From Blasia pusilla (taxonomy: Eukaryota > Marchantiophyta > Marchantiopsida > Blasiales), in assembly GCA_050084515.1 (NCBI GenBank), contig CM114271.1, positions 7,440,001 to 7,504,000 of the forward strand: a stretch of DNA of 64,000 nucleotides, written 5' to 3'. The notes under the pieces were generated by a model. The model was not told the origin of the DNA. It searched no databases and saw only the letters and a program-made list of their open reading frames with translations. A program made the translations under genes and the position numbers. Shown here in pieces: positions 23,241 to 33,216 of this stretch (its first letter is position 1; each line of letters opens with the position of its first letter).

Positions 23241-24085
23241 AAGTTTTTCACATAAGTACGATAAAATTGCACCGCACCTATGAACCTCCTCATCCCCTTT
23301 ACACGGTGGATGGGGTTCCCACTCGAAATCGCCTTTACCTTTTCCATGTCCGGGTGACGCCATCTCAGACCGACCACGTGACCCAAGAATTTGATCTTAC
23401 TCAAACCAAATTCGCTCTTCTCTACATTCACATACAGCTGATTTGCCCTTAGCTTAGACAAGACCGCTCTCACATGTCGAACATGCTCCTCTAGTGACTT
23501 CGAATAGATAAGTATATCATCGATATAGATGATAACATACTCATCCATTTCCTTGTGAAAAATGGAGTTCATCAATGTGGTGAACGTCGGAGGCGCGTTA
23601 CATAGACCGAAAGGCATAATTACAAACTCAAAGGAACCGTATCTCGTCCTGCACGCAGTCTTCTCCACATCTGCCTCGGCAATTCGAATCTGGTAATATC
23701 CTGACTTCAAGTCAATCCTACTGAAATATCTCGCGCCTGCCAGCCTATCAAAGAGATCATCTATCCTTGGAAGAGGATAATTGTTCCGAACCGTCACTTT
23801 GTTCAGTGCACGATAATCAACACACAACCTCATCTTTCCATCCTTCTTCTTTACAAAGAGAACAGGTGCTCCATAAGGTGACTTGCTAGTCCTAATGTAA
23901 CCCTTTTCCAAGAGCTCACTTAATTGCTTTTTCAACTCAAGAAGTTCCTCCTGATTCAACCTATATGGTGCTTTTGAAGGCGGTTGGGAACCGGGTATGA
24001 TTTCTATCTTATGATCTACGGCTCTATGCGGCGGCAATTCAGTCGGAAGCTCATTTGTCAAGACATCATCAAACTCTTGGACCAC
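23228..24085 (-). pseudogene. Reverse transcriptase domain of element H
   Basis: This is the best-preserved part of the element. Conserved boxes in order: GYIRTSKSPYGAPVLFVKKK, MRLCVDYRALNK, YFSRIDLKSGYYQIRI, FEFVIMPFGLCNAPPTF, and the catalytic YIDDILIYS. The open frame is about 286 residues. It copies the genomic RNA into DNA, primed by tRNA-iMet at 25892-25903. The N-terminal HKIEIIPG...KAPYRL linker is also seen. The frame decays towards its C-terminus. Confidence 0.92.
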
Positions 24086-25247
24086 TTCCTGGAGTGGTTA
24101 TGGGATTCCCCTCGAGGCAGCGTCCTGATCTCTGCGTATACTTCTTGTAGCCTCCTCCACTTGTCTCATCAAGCAGAGAAATCCATCCTCCAACTTAGTC
24201 ATGCTCCTCCTTGTGATCGAGTTCACCAACTCCATCTTCGCTGGAACCTCACGGACCAACCGCACCTGTAACCGTTTGCCTTTTAGCAAGACGCTCAACC
24301 TCAATGGTCGGCGTCTTAACTCCACCTCATACGCATCTAGGAATGTATTCCCAAAACTCCGTCAATGCCGTCCATTTAGCATCAAAGTGAAATTCTCCTT
24401 CAACTCGAATACCCCGCATCCCTACTGTCAAACCCAAGACCAAATCAGAATTCCGATGAGACTTGCCTCCTGCAAATCCCACTCGAATGGGCTCGTCCGC
24501 CTTATAGGTAGACAGCCCCAGTTCCTTCACGATTCTCGGGCTTAGGAAGGAGTGCGAAGCACTTGTATCCACGAGCAACAACACATCGCGATCAGCAATC
24601 TTGGATCTTAGGTACACCAAATTGTGCGTCCTCTTGGTGACTTGAAGGGACGTCTCCATATCGCCCGCCAACATATGCTTAGCAGCAAACGCAATCATAC
24701 TCCCATTACTAACCTTCGGTTTCGAACACCCTTTCGACAGGTGCCCCGGTTCGCCACAATTGTAGCATACGACCTTGCCGTTCCCTGTCTTTGAGTGTTG
24801 TCCTCCTTTCGGCTTCGCATGAAGTTCCACTCGTTTTGCTGCCGCGGCAGACGACTCTCCTGGTTTGTGCTGGCCCCCACTCCAGCCTCTTTTGAACACC
24901 TCCTTATTTTTCGACTTCTTCGAAAAAACTTTTGACTCGAAGGGTTTCTGGGTTTGGACCTCATCGTCCCCAATCCGCTCCGCTAGCTTCAGAAGGTCCG
25001 CGCAGGTCTCTGGCAACGTCGGCATTCGGTAAAGGGCCTTCTCAGCGCTCGGCTTGAGTCCACTAATGAAGATAGCCTTCTTCGCGTGCTCATCCATCTT
25101 CGGACTAGAAGTCAGTTTCGCACTAAACTCCCTCACATACGCGCTTAAGGAACCACTCTGCCGCATCCGCACGCATTCCACCGTGTCACGCAATCCTTGG
25201 TACTCGGAGTGAACCGATCCCCAATCAACTCCTTGAACTCCTCCCAA
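24086..25247 (-). pseudogene. Gag C-terminal part with zinc knuckle, plus protease, of element H
   Basis: The 306-codon open frame (24327-25247) starts in the gag domain (SLSAYVREFSAKLTSSPKMD, FISGLKPSAEKALYRMP). It has one canonical CCHC knuckle CYNCGEPGHLSKGC, and then the protease LLLVDTSASHSFLSPRIVKE. The active site is DTS where DTG is usual, a Gly-to-Ser change likely to harm activity. The remaining protease and linker (24086-24326) are in a shifted frame. Confidence 0.87.
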
Positions 25248-25762
25248 CTCAGAGGTGACTCATCGCCCGAGATATTCCTCTCGTTGAGCGGTCCACCATT
25301 GTAGAGCATGATCCTTCAGAAAGTAAGCTACTACCGTCACCTTGTCTGCTCGGCACCCTTCTCGCGCCTCGAAATGCCTGATTCGATTCCGTAAGTAAAT
25401 CCTTCACTTTCATGGCGCCCACTCCAGTAAATGGCGTGGGCGAGGTTCGTCTAGCGAGCTTTTGCCCTTTTCGGGTTTGAGTGGCCTCTAACTCGGCAAT
25501 CCGCTTTCTTTCTTTGGGACATCTGCTCCACCAACACCTTCAACAAGTCCAACGTCTGGCTTGACTCCGTCCTTTCCCCTGAGTTTGGGCCCACTGGCCC
25601 CGCGGAAGGAGTCGCCACTGGGACGTCCTCACGACTAGCGTTCAGCTCTTTGGGAGTCTCCGACTCCTCTATAGCTTCACGGTCCGGCATTGGTTCCTCT
25701 CTCGGTTCACGTCGCTTGATTCGGCGCTTCTTGGGTTGTTCTCCCTCGATCGCCATCTCCAA
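25248..25762 (-). pseudogene. Gag N-terminal region of element H
   Basis: The frame 25451-25762 begins MEMAIEGEQPKKRRIKRREP with a basic stretch and ends near LDLLKVLVEQMSQRKKAD, typical of chromovirus gag N-termini. The following gag core up to 25247 is frameshifted; fragments such as the WWTAQREE-like block can be traced around 25270-25330. The start lies about 130 bp from the primer-binding site. Confidence 0.65.
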
Positions 25763-25891
25763 GCCAACTCACTCAGATCTCCTCCTCGTTTCTTGTGTCC
25801 CTCCTCGAGCGTCCGAGTCTAGCCGCTACCTTGAAATTTCCCAAGCGTCCGGCTGATCCCACGACCCCAAGTTCTCGCTCACCAAGGATAA

Positions 25892-25903
25892 GCTCTGATA
25901 CCA
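25892..25903 (-). other. Primer-binding site of element H (tRNA-iMet)
   Basis: On the minus strand TGGTATCAGAGC lies two bases inside the 5' LTR and is complementary to the 3' end of the initiator methionine tRNA, which primes minus-strand synthesis. Confidence 0.92.
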
Positions 25904-25905
25904 CT

Positions 25906-26897
25906 TGTCGCGCCCCTACTCTCCTTGAACGTCAATCTTTAGTGTTGCGGAAGCGTGCGTTCAGTAGGTCACGAACTCATCGCCGATCTGCACCCAAACA
26001 CGCACTCTCGTTAGTCGGGTTTGGCCAACCGGCGTTCCAACCCACCGAGTCCTAAACTCGGCGTCTCCTCAAGCTCAGCCTTCCTTAGTTCCTAGCTCCC
26101 AACACATGGCAAGTCCTCCAAGCCTTGGAACAGACTTCTGGTTAGTCCAGGATCTCAAACGGCACTTGCACGCCTAGCGATCCCAACATTCAACGGTCTC
26201 GTGTGAGTTCGAACCGAGACCCAAGTAATTGAGTCGGCGTGAAATCCAAGAGGGATGTCTAAAATCGCCTCAATGGACTTGGTGTAGGTTTTCCAACCCA
26301 ACGCCCAAACTCGCGTTCCGTTCCATGCCCTTGCCGCCCCTTGGCGCCCAAAGTGGGGTTTGGGTTCCAAGCACTCTCGGAGACCTTCCCCCTTACTAGT
26401 ACTTCTGGGGTTCTCCAATAACCCCTCCCCTTTGGGAAAAGAGGTTCGGCCCCTTCATTGTGGCCCTCAACCCGACTCCACTTGCAATCGTTTTCGGGTC
26501 GTATCTCGGCCGCTGCTTATGCGTTTGCAGCGATCTTTGTGTGTTTGAACCGGCTCTTCATAAGCTTTCCAACGCACTCTTATTTGCTCCAAACGCATCT
26601 CGGCGCTAAAAGTTATGGCCATAAATACAGTTGGAAACTCTCAAACACAAGTGGCGTTCCAAATCCGGATCTTTCCTTTGGCAACCCACTTCCTAGACTC
26701 GACTTCTTTCAAGTCTCATTCCGCGTTTGGTCCAGGTTTCTGAGTCGCGACCATCACATCTGAAACGCGACTTCTCGCTCGCGTCTCTTCTCTTGTCTCC
26801 TCTTTGAGACATCTCCAACGCGCAAACCATCTTAGCGTGAGCCCGATAATGTTCCGATGTTCCGCTTGGCACTTGTTTGGTCATGAGGGTCGCGACA
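25906..26897 (-). repeat. 5' LTR of chromovirus H
   Basis: 992 bp with ends TGTCGC/GCGACA; the outer side adjoins ATATC (26898-26902). It should contain the promoter of the element; I could not place a TATA box with confidence. Confidence 0.93.
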
Positions 26898-26921
26898 ATA
26901 TCCGTGGAACCTTGATTATAA

Positions 26922-27189
26922 TATAGATATACTAGGGGATGATATTCAAATTGTAAAATGCTTCTAAACTAAGTCCTTATTTCCCTTATTGTCTCCCTTT
27001 AATCGTCAATGAACTCCCTCTCTTAAAATAACATGTATCAACACCATAAGAACCCTTAGAGGAGGGTTTCCTCTAACCCAATCCTCTTTTAACTAAATAG
27101 ATAAGTCAGCGCACAATTGCAAGGATTTATATGTATTAATAGGCTAGATTTTCTTGCTCAGGAAACCGCACCATGAGAGTGAAGAAAAG
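26922..27189. other. AT-rich DNA between the MITE-like element and Copia F
   Basis: About 270 bp without coding potential; it continues the AT-rich host sequence seen left of 19232. The similarity to the leader of Copia E begins near 27190. Confidence 0.5.
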
Positions 27190-27410
27190 TTTGTGCAAAA
27201 CATCAAATTCCTTTATTACAAACCGTTTGCAAATTGTGAAGAAAAATTATGCAGTTTGCTCTCTACAAGCCAATTTCGACGGGTTCTTTCATTCATTTCA
27301 TCAATTTTGGCAGATTTCACGTCGATTTCTGTGTAGGAGTGGTCTGTGCTTCAATTGGAGCAGTAGAGAGCCTGAAATTACTTTTTTGTGAGTGAAATAT
27401 ATCGTCCGTC

Positions 27411-28830
27411 ATGGAGTATTCCTCAGTAGCAATCACAGGGAAGAAGCTAGATAAGCAAACTTACAATGTCTGGAAGTTTTGCATGAAATAATTTCTCATG
27501 GGTCAAGAACTATGGGAGCTTGTTACAAGTGATGAGGCCAAGCCAGAAGATGACTCAACAGACTTGAATGTTCGCGTCTGGAACAAACGCGCAAGACAAG
27601 TAATCCGCTACATTTCAATAACGATCAGTTCGCTAATGATAGGTCACATTCAAGATGTTGATATTCCAAAGGAGATCTAAGATGGATTGGAAAAGCTGTT
27701 CCAGACATCTACAAAGGCCAGAAAGCTTCAATTGAAACAATAATTTGTCACGATTGTTAGGATAGATCGGTGGGATCTAGAAGAGCATCTTCACGAGTAG
27801 TGGAGATTAGGCCCAAGAGGTTGAGAATGACTTGTTGAGGCCACGGGAAACCTGAGAGAACAGGTTTCCCCTTTGTTTTGGCTCATTTGGAGCCATATAG
27901 AGAAACTTACTATTTCGAGTAAGTTTCCATATTGGGGATAGTTGAATTTCCACTTTGGGAAGTGGCCCTTGATCCACTACATCAAGAGCCAAGGAGGTGA
28001 TCTGCGAGCATAGGTTACCGTTGAGAGGGCTTGAGAGAGGGAAGGGGGTATACCTCCAAGAGAGGGAGCTTCAGAGCTCATTCTCTCTTTGTTGAACCTC
28101 TTGGCATAAGGCGGCGGAGCTATGGTCCCTTGCCTTGTGAGTGTAACCCAAGCCTCTCATTAGGAGAATGGGTTTGTTTGACATGAGAGAGAGTGCACAC
28201 CTTTGAGAGCTATGGTATGAGATGGTGTAGAGAGAGAGATTGGATCTTACTTTAATTGGAGATATTTTGGTACTTCTCGCCTCTATGTATGGATGACATG
28301 AGTTAGCATGGGATTGTGTGTGTTTGTGTGTGTGTTTGATGACAGCGATGTATGTTGTGTAGCAATGTGTATGCGCACGACAAATTGAACGAAGTGAGGA
28401 AAGGATCGTAGAGCATCAATGATTATATTTTGAGTATCAAACATATTGTTGATCAGTTTAATAGCATTGGAGTGACAGTAGAAGATGATGATCTAATTTT
28501 TTTCACTCTTCAAGGCCTTCCAAAGGATTGTAAGTCCTTTGAGACTTCTATCTTTGTGAGAGAGAAGTATCCAACCTTTCAAGAGTTAGTCCCTTTGTTA
28601 ATTAGTGAAGAGATGCGCCTAGTAGGCAGCGGTAGCTCGTATAGTCTGCATGAGAGTGCGCTATTTGCAGGTTATGGATCAAACAGAGGCAGGGATTGTG
28701 GCAAAAGCTTCCGTGGTCGTGGTGGATATCAATCATATGGAAGAAGAAGCACTCAATATAACGTCACTCAATCAACTACAAACCAATACCAAACACAATC
28801 ACAAGATGGTGATAGTGGAAACCGATGGGG
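27411..28830 (+). pseudogene. Gag of Copia F (interrupted)
   Basis: ATG at 27411 starts MEYSSVAITGKKLDKQTYNV, the start of a Copia UBN2-type gag; a stop occurs soon after KFCMK. The frame resumes as MGQELWELVTSDEAKPEDDS, is split by the insert at 27746-28382, and continues as SIKHIVDQFNSIGVTVEDDD to a Gly/Arg-rich RGRGGYQSYG tail. The zinc knuckle further on (28858-28905) has one Cys changed to Tyr: CNYYGIKGHYAKFC. Confidence 0.85.
27746..28382 (+). mobile_element. 637-bp insert of the methyltransferase-element family (solo terminus pair)
   Basis: It starts TGTCACG, ends GCGCACGACA and is flanked by AATT (27742-27745 and 28383-28386), while the uninterrupted Copia E has the empty site. The first ~515 bp match the 5' end of the third family copy (57146-58461). 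The last ~120 bp resemble the 3' end of copy B (42987-43177), including a shared terminal GTATGCGCACGACA. It carries several short hairpins, for example 27845-27870 and 27902-27927, and a TG-rich run at 28314-28340. It is either a solo LTR or a deletion derivative joining the two ends. Confidence 0.8.
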
Positions 28831-29039
28831 TTGAGGTCAGCAGCATAGGGTCCCTAGATCTTGCAATTACTATGGGATAAAGGGTCATTATGCAAAGTTT
28901 TGTTTCAAGAAGAAGGCAGATATGAGAATAGGAGCCTTACAGCAACAAAACTATGTGGAGCAACAACACAAAGAGCAGTACCAAGAACAAAAACATTCAT
29001 AAACGGAGCATCTCTTGGTCATTACTCATCATATGGGAG

Positions 29040-30012
29040 CAACCATCAAGAAAGACTCGACAATAGATTGGTACATTGACTTTGGTGCATCAAATCACAT
29101 GACCTCACAAGCTAAATGGTTGAGTTGTTTGGACCCGGTGAAAGATCTTGCAATTGTGCTCACAGGAGATGACACTCAACATCATATCACGCATACCGAT
29201 AAAGTTCCAATAGCATCAGATGGTCTTTGTGCTCTTGGAAATATTCTCTATGTTCCTTCCATTGTAAGAAACATGATCTCTGTAGGATAGATAGTAAAAT
29301 AGGGTTATCAAGTGAAGTTTAACGCAGATGGTTGTTTCATTGATACAATGGATGACCAGACTACGATAGCCAAAGGAACTAGATCTGGAAGAATGTTCAA
29401 ATTAGATGTTTCTAAGCCAGAGATTCAAACAACAATGTATGGTCAAAGCGACCAACAAGTCCTAGATCTAAATGTGTGGCATAAAAGAATTGGACATATG
29501 AATCTTCAAAGATTATAGAGTCTTTCATCATCTAATATAGTAATACGACCTCCTAAATTAGTGAGTCCTGCTACGTTAGAGGTATGTCCTGCTTGCCAAT
29601 TTGGAAAACAAGCTAGATTTTCTTTTCCTAAGCAAGATAGAAGAGCATCCAGGATATTGGAGTTGATCCACAATGATGTGTGGACAGCATCATGACATAG
29701 CCTTAGTGGTTACCAGTACTTTGTTTCATTTATTGATGACTTCTCTAGGTATATATGGGTATACTTTCTGAAAGCCAAGTCAGAGGTATTCTCCGTGTCC
29801 CAAACATTCAAAGTTCTAGTAGAGACGCACACTAGAGAACACATTTTGAAATTGCGTTGTGATGGAGGAGGAGAGTATCTTTCAACAGAGTTTATTGACT
29901 ATTTACGTCAGAATGGCATCCAACATCAAGTGACTTGCCGTTACATTGCACAAAAAAATCAGTGGCTGAGAGGAAGAATCGACATATTGCTAAAGCGGCA
30001 TGAGCTATGCTG
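29040..30012 (+). pseudogene. Protease and integrase of Copia F
   Basis: The protease site reads WYIDFGASNHMT, with the usual Asp-Ser-Gly changed to Asp-Phe-Gly; Copia E keeps IDSGASNHMT. The pre-integrase zinc site is VWHKRIGHMNLQRL followed by CPACQFGKQ. The catalytic core shows NDVW, YFVSFIDDFSRYIWVYFLKA and CDGGGEYLSTEF. The third acidic region near 29955-30000 is frameshifted (it reads LRGRIDIL in one frame). Confidence 0.87.
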
Positions 30013-31410
30013 AATGAGAAGAACGTGCATTAGGTGTATGGGGCAGAGGCTGTAGCACGCGCAGTCTTCTTAATCAACCGAACTCCAACAGCAAAAGTTC
30101 ATGATAAAACTCCATTTGAATATTTCATAGGAAGTAAACTTGATTTTTCCTTCTTGAAAGTATTTGGTTGTATTTGTTATGCTGATGTTCCTTCTGAGAG
30201 ACGTCATAAATTAGACCCCAAGTCTGAAAGATGTATCTTTATTGGCTATGCTGATGGAACTAAGGGGTATAAGTACTACATTCCATTCTCTAAGCATCTT
30301 ATTATTAGTCGGGATGTTGTCTTTGATGAACTAAAGTCATAGTATGCTCCATCTGAGCCTATTCCACCCCTAAACTTGTCTGTTGAGGGGGAGAATATGA
30401 TTGTAAACCAACAGACATTGTCTTCAACTTCCCCAAGTACTAGTGCAGGATTAGGAGAGGTCCTAGATTCATCAGTTACATCTGTGAGTCCATGGACGGG
30501 AAGAGTACGTATTCAATCTGTTGACACTAGTCAAAGCTCGAGTTAGGTGTCAGAGGCATCTACCTCTGAACAACAACTTCTTAGATCAAGTAGAATTACA
30601 CATCCAGTTCATAGATTCATAAATGAAGGTTTCCTTGTGACACATCATGCATATATGATGACTACCCTTCAAGAACAGGAGCCGAGTTATTTTGAAGAAG
30701 TTGTAAGCAAAGTCGAATGGATTGAAGCTATGGAGGAAGAGCTCCACAGACATGGGAGCTGGTTGATATACCTTTTGGTAAGGAAATCTATTGGTTGCAA
30801 ATGGGTTTATAAAATCAAGCGTAATCAAGATGGTAAAATTAACAGATACAAAGCAAGATTGGTGGCTTAGGGCTTTGCACAAATATATGGCATCGATTAT
30901 GAGGAAACATTTAGCCTTGTTGCAAAGATGGCGACTACAAGAACAGTGGTTGCAATTGTAGTAAGTAAGAAGTGGAGATTACATCACATGGACGTCAAGA
31001 ATGCCTTCTTGAATGGAGGTCTATATGAGGAGATATATATAACTCAACCACCTAGATACGAGCATCCTAAGTTTCCATTTTGAGTATGCAGGTTGAAGAA
31101 AGCTCTATACGGGCTCAAACAAGCTCCAAGAGCTTGGTATGGCAAGATTACATACGTCCTACAAGAGTTGGGTTTTAGGGTATGTGATTCTGACTCCTCG
31201 TTATATATCTTGAGAGGACAAGATCATACGGTTCTCATTGTGTTGTATGTTGACGATCTCCTGATTATTGGGAGTATTGAAGAAATAGTACAACAAGTCA
31301 AGCTTAAGTTACAAGCAGAAATTGATATGAAGGACTTGGGAGAACTCCAGTACTTCTTTGGTATTGAGTTTATCAAGATTGGAGAAAACATGTGGTTACT
31401 ACAACGATAA
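30013..31410 (+). pseudogene. Integrase C-terminus and reverse transcriptase of Copia F
   Basis: The C-terminal integrase block has FLINRTPTAKVHDKTPFEYF and KVFGCICYADVPSERRHKLD. RT follows with [61 protein letters not shown], and the catalytic LYVDDLLIIG at about 31243-31272. Stops occur at 30342, 30870 and 31083, so the polyprotein is interrupted. Confidence 0.9.
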
Positions 31411-32142
31411 TATGCTCTTCATATGCTTTCAAAATATGGTATGACGGCTTGTAAGCGAATCTCTATACCGTTGGACCAGAGTGTGAAGCTAAGAGTGGAT
31501 GCAGGACAATTGCTTGCAGATTTTAATATGTACAAGCGCATGGTTGGAAGTTTGATCTATCTAACTATAACTAGACCAAATTCGAGCTATGTTGTCGGCC
31601 TAGTGAACCACTTTATGCAAGCATCTCGTCCGAGTTTTCAATTAAAGGGATTCACAGATGTTGATTGGGCAAGAAGCGTGTCTAATCGACACTCCACATC
31701 TGGTTATTCATTTACTTTGGGAAGCGTAGCTATAAGTTGGGCTTCAAAGAAGCAACAATCTATATTTGCTTTATCTTCAATAGAAGCTGAGTACAAAGGA
31801 GCAACCAATGCAGCATGTGAGGCAGTGTGGCTTCATCGATTACTTGTTGAGATTGGTGTTAATAACTAGGGACCTAGTATAATATATGCAGAAAATACTA
31901 GTAGCATCAAGCTTACTAATAACCTTGTGTTTCATGCTCGTACAAAGTATATTGAGGTGCACTATCATTTTATCAGAGAGAAAGTGCTCGCAAGAAAATT
32001 TGATTTTGTGTATATAGGTACAGATCAACAAATTGCTGACATCTTTACAAAGGCATTGTCTAGAGATAAGTTTGAGATGTTTAGAAATGATTTAGACGTT
32101 AGAGATATCGATATGAGCTTGAGGGGGATTATTGAAGATTGA
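31411..32142 (+). pseudogene. RNase H domain of Copia F
   Basis: Recognisable boxes: YKRMVGSLIYLTITRPN, GFTDVDWARSVSNRHSTSGY, SWASKKQQSIFALSSIEAEY and the end IADIFTKALSRDKFEMFRND. After ASRPSF about 40 residues typical of the family are missing, a small internal deletion. The frame ends at 32142 just inside the 3' LTR. Confidence 0.88.
32120..32132 (+). other. Polypurine tract of Copia F
   Basis: TGAGGGGGATTA-like purine run immediately before the 3' LTR; the expected plus-strand primer. Confidence 0.7.
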
Positions 32143-32437
32143 GTTATAGTCAAGCTCATGAGACACCTGAACTGCTACATTTGGTACTCACACAAAGTAG
32201 GGAAGCTTAATCTTGGTTAGTCAGTTAAGCGCGATCATCTTAACTAGGGTTAGTTAATCATAGTTAGTCTAACTCGAGACTATGGTTAAGGTTAGGGTTG
32301 CTTGTACATACCCTATATAATTGAGAAGGGGATCAACCTCCACTCATTCTGTCATTGCAAATTTTGTTCTCTATGGTGGTGTGTGAGTGTGAGAGCCATT
32401 TCCCACCAGTTATGCTTCTTTAGCAGTTTTTCCCACA
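32133..32437 (+). repeat. 3' LTR of Copia F
   Basis: About 305 bp, beginning TGAAGATTGAG and ending CCCACA. It matches the 5' LTR of Copia E (54572-54879) almost throughout. A TATATAA-like word occurs near 32314. The exact start is inferred by aligning the two copies. Confidence 0.8.
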
Positions 32438-32746
32438 CGATTTTGACGGGTTTCATTTGTTTTATGAGCTTTTTGTTTTTTACAGACTCTGGCTAGATCT
32501 TATGGTTAGTTTTATTGTCTTATAATTTTTCAAATGCTGACGGTTTGCAAGATAAAAAAAAATTAAGACAAGACAAGCCTTGAAACCTATTAGATTCCGA
32601 CAAGTTGCATGTTTGAATGGATGGAATCTGGCTATTTTCTAGCATATGGATGCTTCATTTTTCTATATCATGTCTTGCAAGATGTCGTATTTCTCACAGG
32701 TTGCATGTCTGAATGGAATCTAAGATTTTCTTGCATTTCTCTACTT
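32438..32746 (+). mobile_element. 3' region of gag-only element C0, left of copy B
   Basis: Non-coding DNA with GACAAGTTGCATG-type words, continuous with 43178-44544 once copy B is removed (junction ACTT). The same GTTGCA palindrome family marks the 3' non-coding region of element C, so this is assigned to an older relative, C0. Confidence 0.55.
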
Positions 32747-33216
32747 TGTCATATTTGAGTAGCCGATAGGCCGAGATCTATCGTGGATAGGGCGTGGGAG
32801 CCACTGGACTATCTTGAGTGTTACTTTGTCCCATGGTGTCGGATGAGGTTGAGGATAGGTCCATTGTGTCAAAAACGTCATTTTTGACAACTTTCTTGTT
32901 GAGGTCTTTCATAGCCGGGTGACTTGTTGACCAGGTCACCCACCCCTGGTAACTTGTGCGCACAGGTTACCAGGAGAAAAGCGATTTTTAGGGGAAGAGC
33001 CTTTTGGATCTTTCCAACCCTATATAAGGGAGGAAGATGGCTTTCCCAAGCCATCTATCCGTGAGAAAACAAAAAGTGACGAAATCACTGAAATCTTTAC
33101 AAAACTTAGAGATCCGTGCATCTAGTCCGTCTGTGTACGCTCACAGAAGAGCTTCGATGGAACCTAAACTAGAGATAACTCGACTGGGTGTGCCCTTTTA
33201 ACTACTCTTTATTTTT
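32747..33216 (+). promoter_or_regulatory. 5' terminal region of copy B: serial hairpins and TATA box
   Basis: It starts TGTCATATTTG. Four hairpins follow in series: 32867-32889 (9-bp arms), 32917-32941 (7-bp arms), 32946-32973 (a 28-bp palindrome with one mismatch) and 33036-33055 (8-bp arms). TATATAAG at 33021-33028 in CCC-rich context is a good TATA box, placing the likely transcription start near 33055. It resembles the U3-R part of an LTR but is not repeated at the 3' end. Confidence 0.6.

Larger units (their letters stand above)
19556..26897 (-). mobile_element. Complete Ty3/gypsy chromovirus (element H)
   Basis: The two LTRs (19556-20555 and 25906-26897) are nearly identical, with ends TGTCGC/GCGACA, and are flanked by a perfect ATATC duplication (19551-19555 and 26898-26902). 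On the minus strand the order is PBS, gag with one CCHC knuckle, protease, RT, RNase H, integrase and chromodomain, which makes it a chromovirus. Coding frames are broken in RNase H, integrase and chromodomain although the LTRs look young. Two solo LTRs of the family lie in copy A. It inserted into the MITE-like element at 19232-26921. Confidence 0.94.
19232..26921. mobile_element. MITE-like element (~340 bp) split by chromovirus H
   Basis: TTATAATCAAGGTT at 19232-19245 is perfectly inverted at 26908-26921 (AACCTTGATTATAA). Without the inserted chromovirus the element is roughly 330-340 bp. Its termini carry GGTTGCATATGGAAAAAG, GACATGTCCATGTCC and, at the other side, CTATGGACGAACTTGTCC. All of these recur in the insertion at 51916-52254. 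The core (19310-19520) is GC-rich. TTATAA at both edges could be the target duplication. Confidence 0.6.
27190..32437 (+). mobile_element. Ty1/Copia retrotransposon F (5'-truncated)
   Basis: Order on the plus strand: leader, gag, protease, integrase, RT (YVDD), RNase H, polypurine tract and 3' LTR. Integrase before RT is diagnostic of Copia. It is colinear and highly similar to Copia E (54572-57145); comparison shows that F lost its 5' LTR and primer site, starting within the leader at about 27190. Gag is interrupted at 27746-28382 by an insert of the methyltransferase-element family. Many in-frame stops mark it as dead. Confidence 0.92.

Noticed and set aside
32747-33216. Ordinary 5' LTR of copy B
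   Set aside because: It looks like U3-R with a TATA box, but no matching 3' copy exists before the target duplication at 43178; kept as an open question rather than annotated as an LTR.
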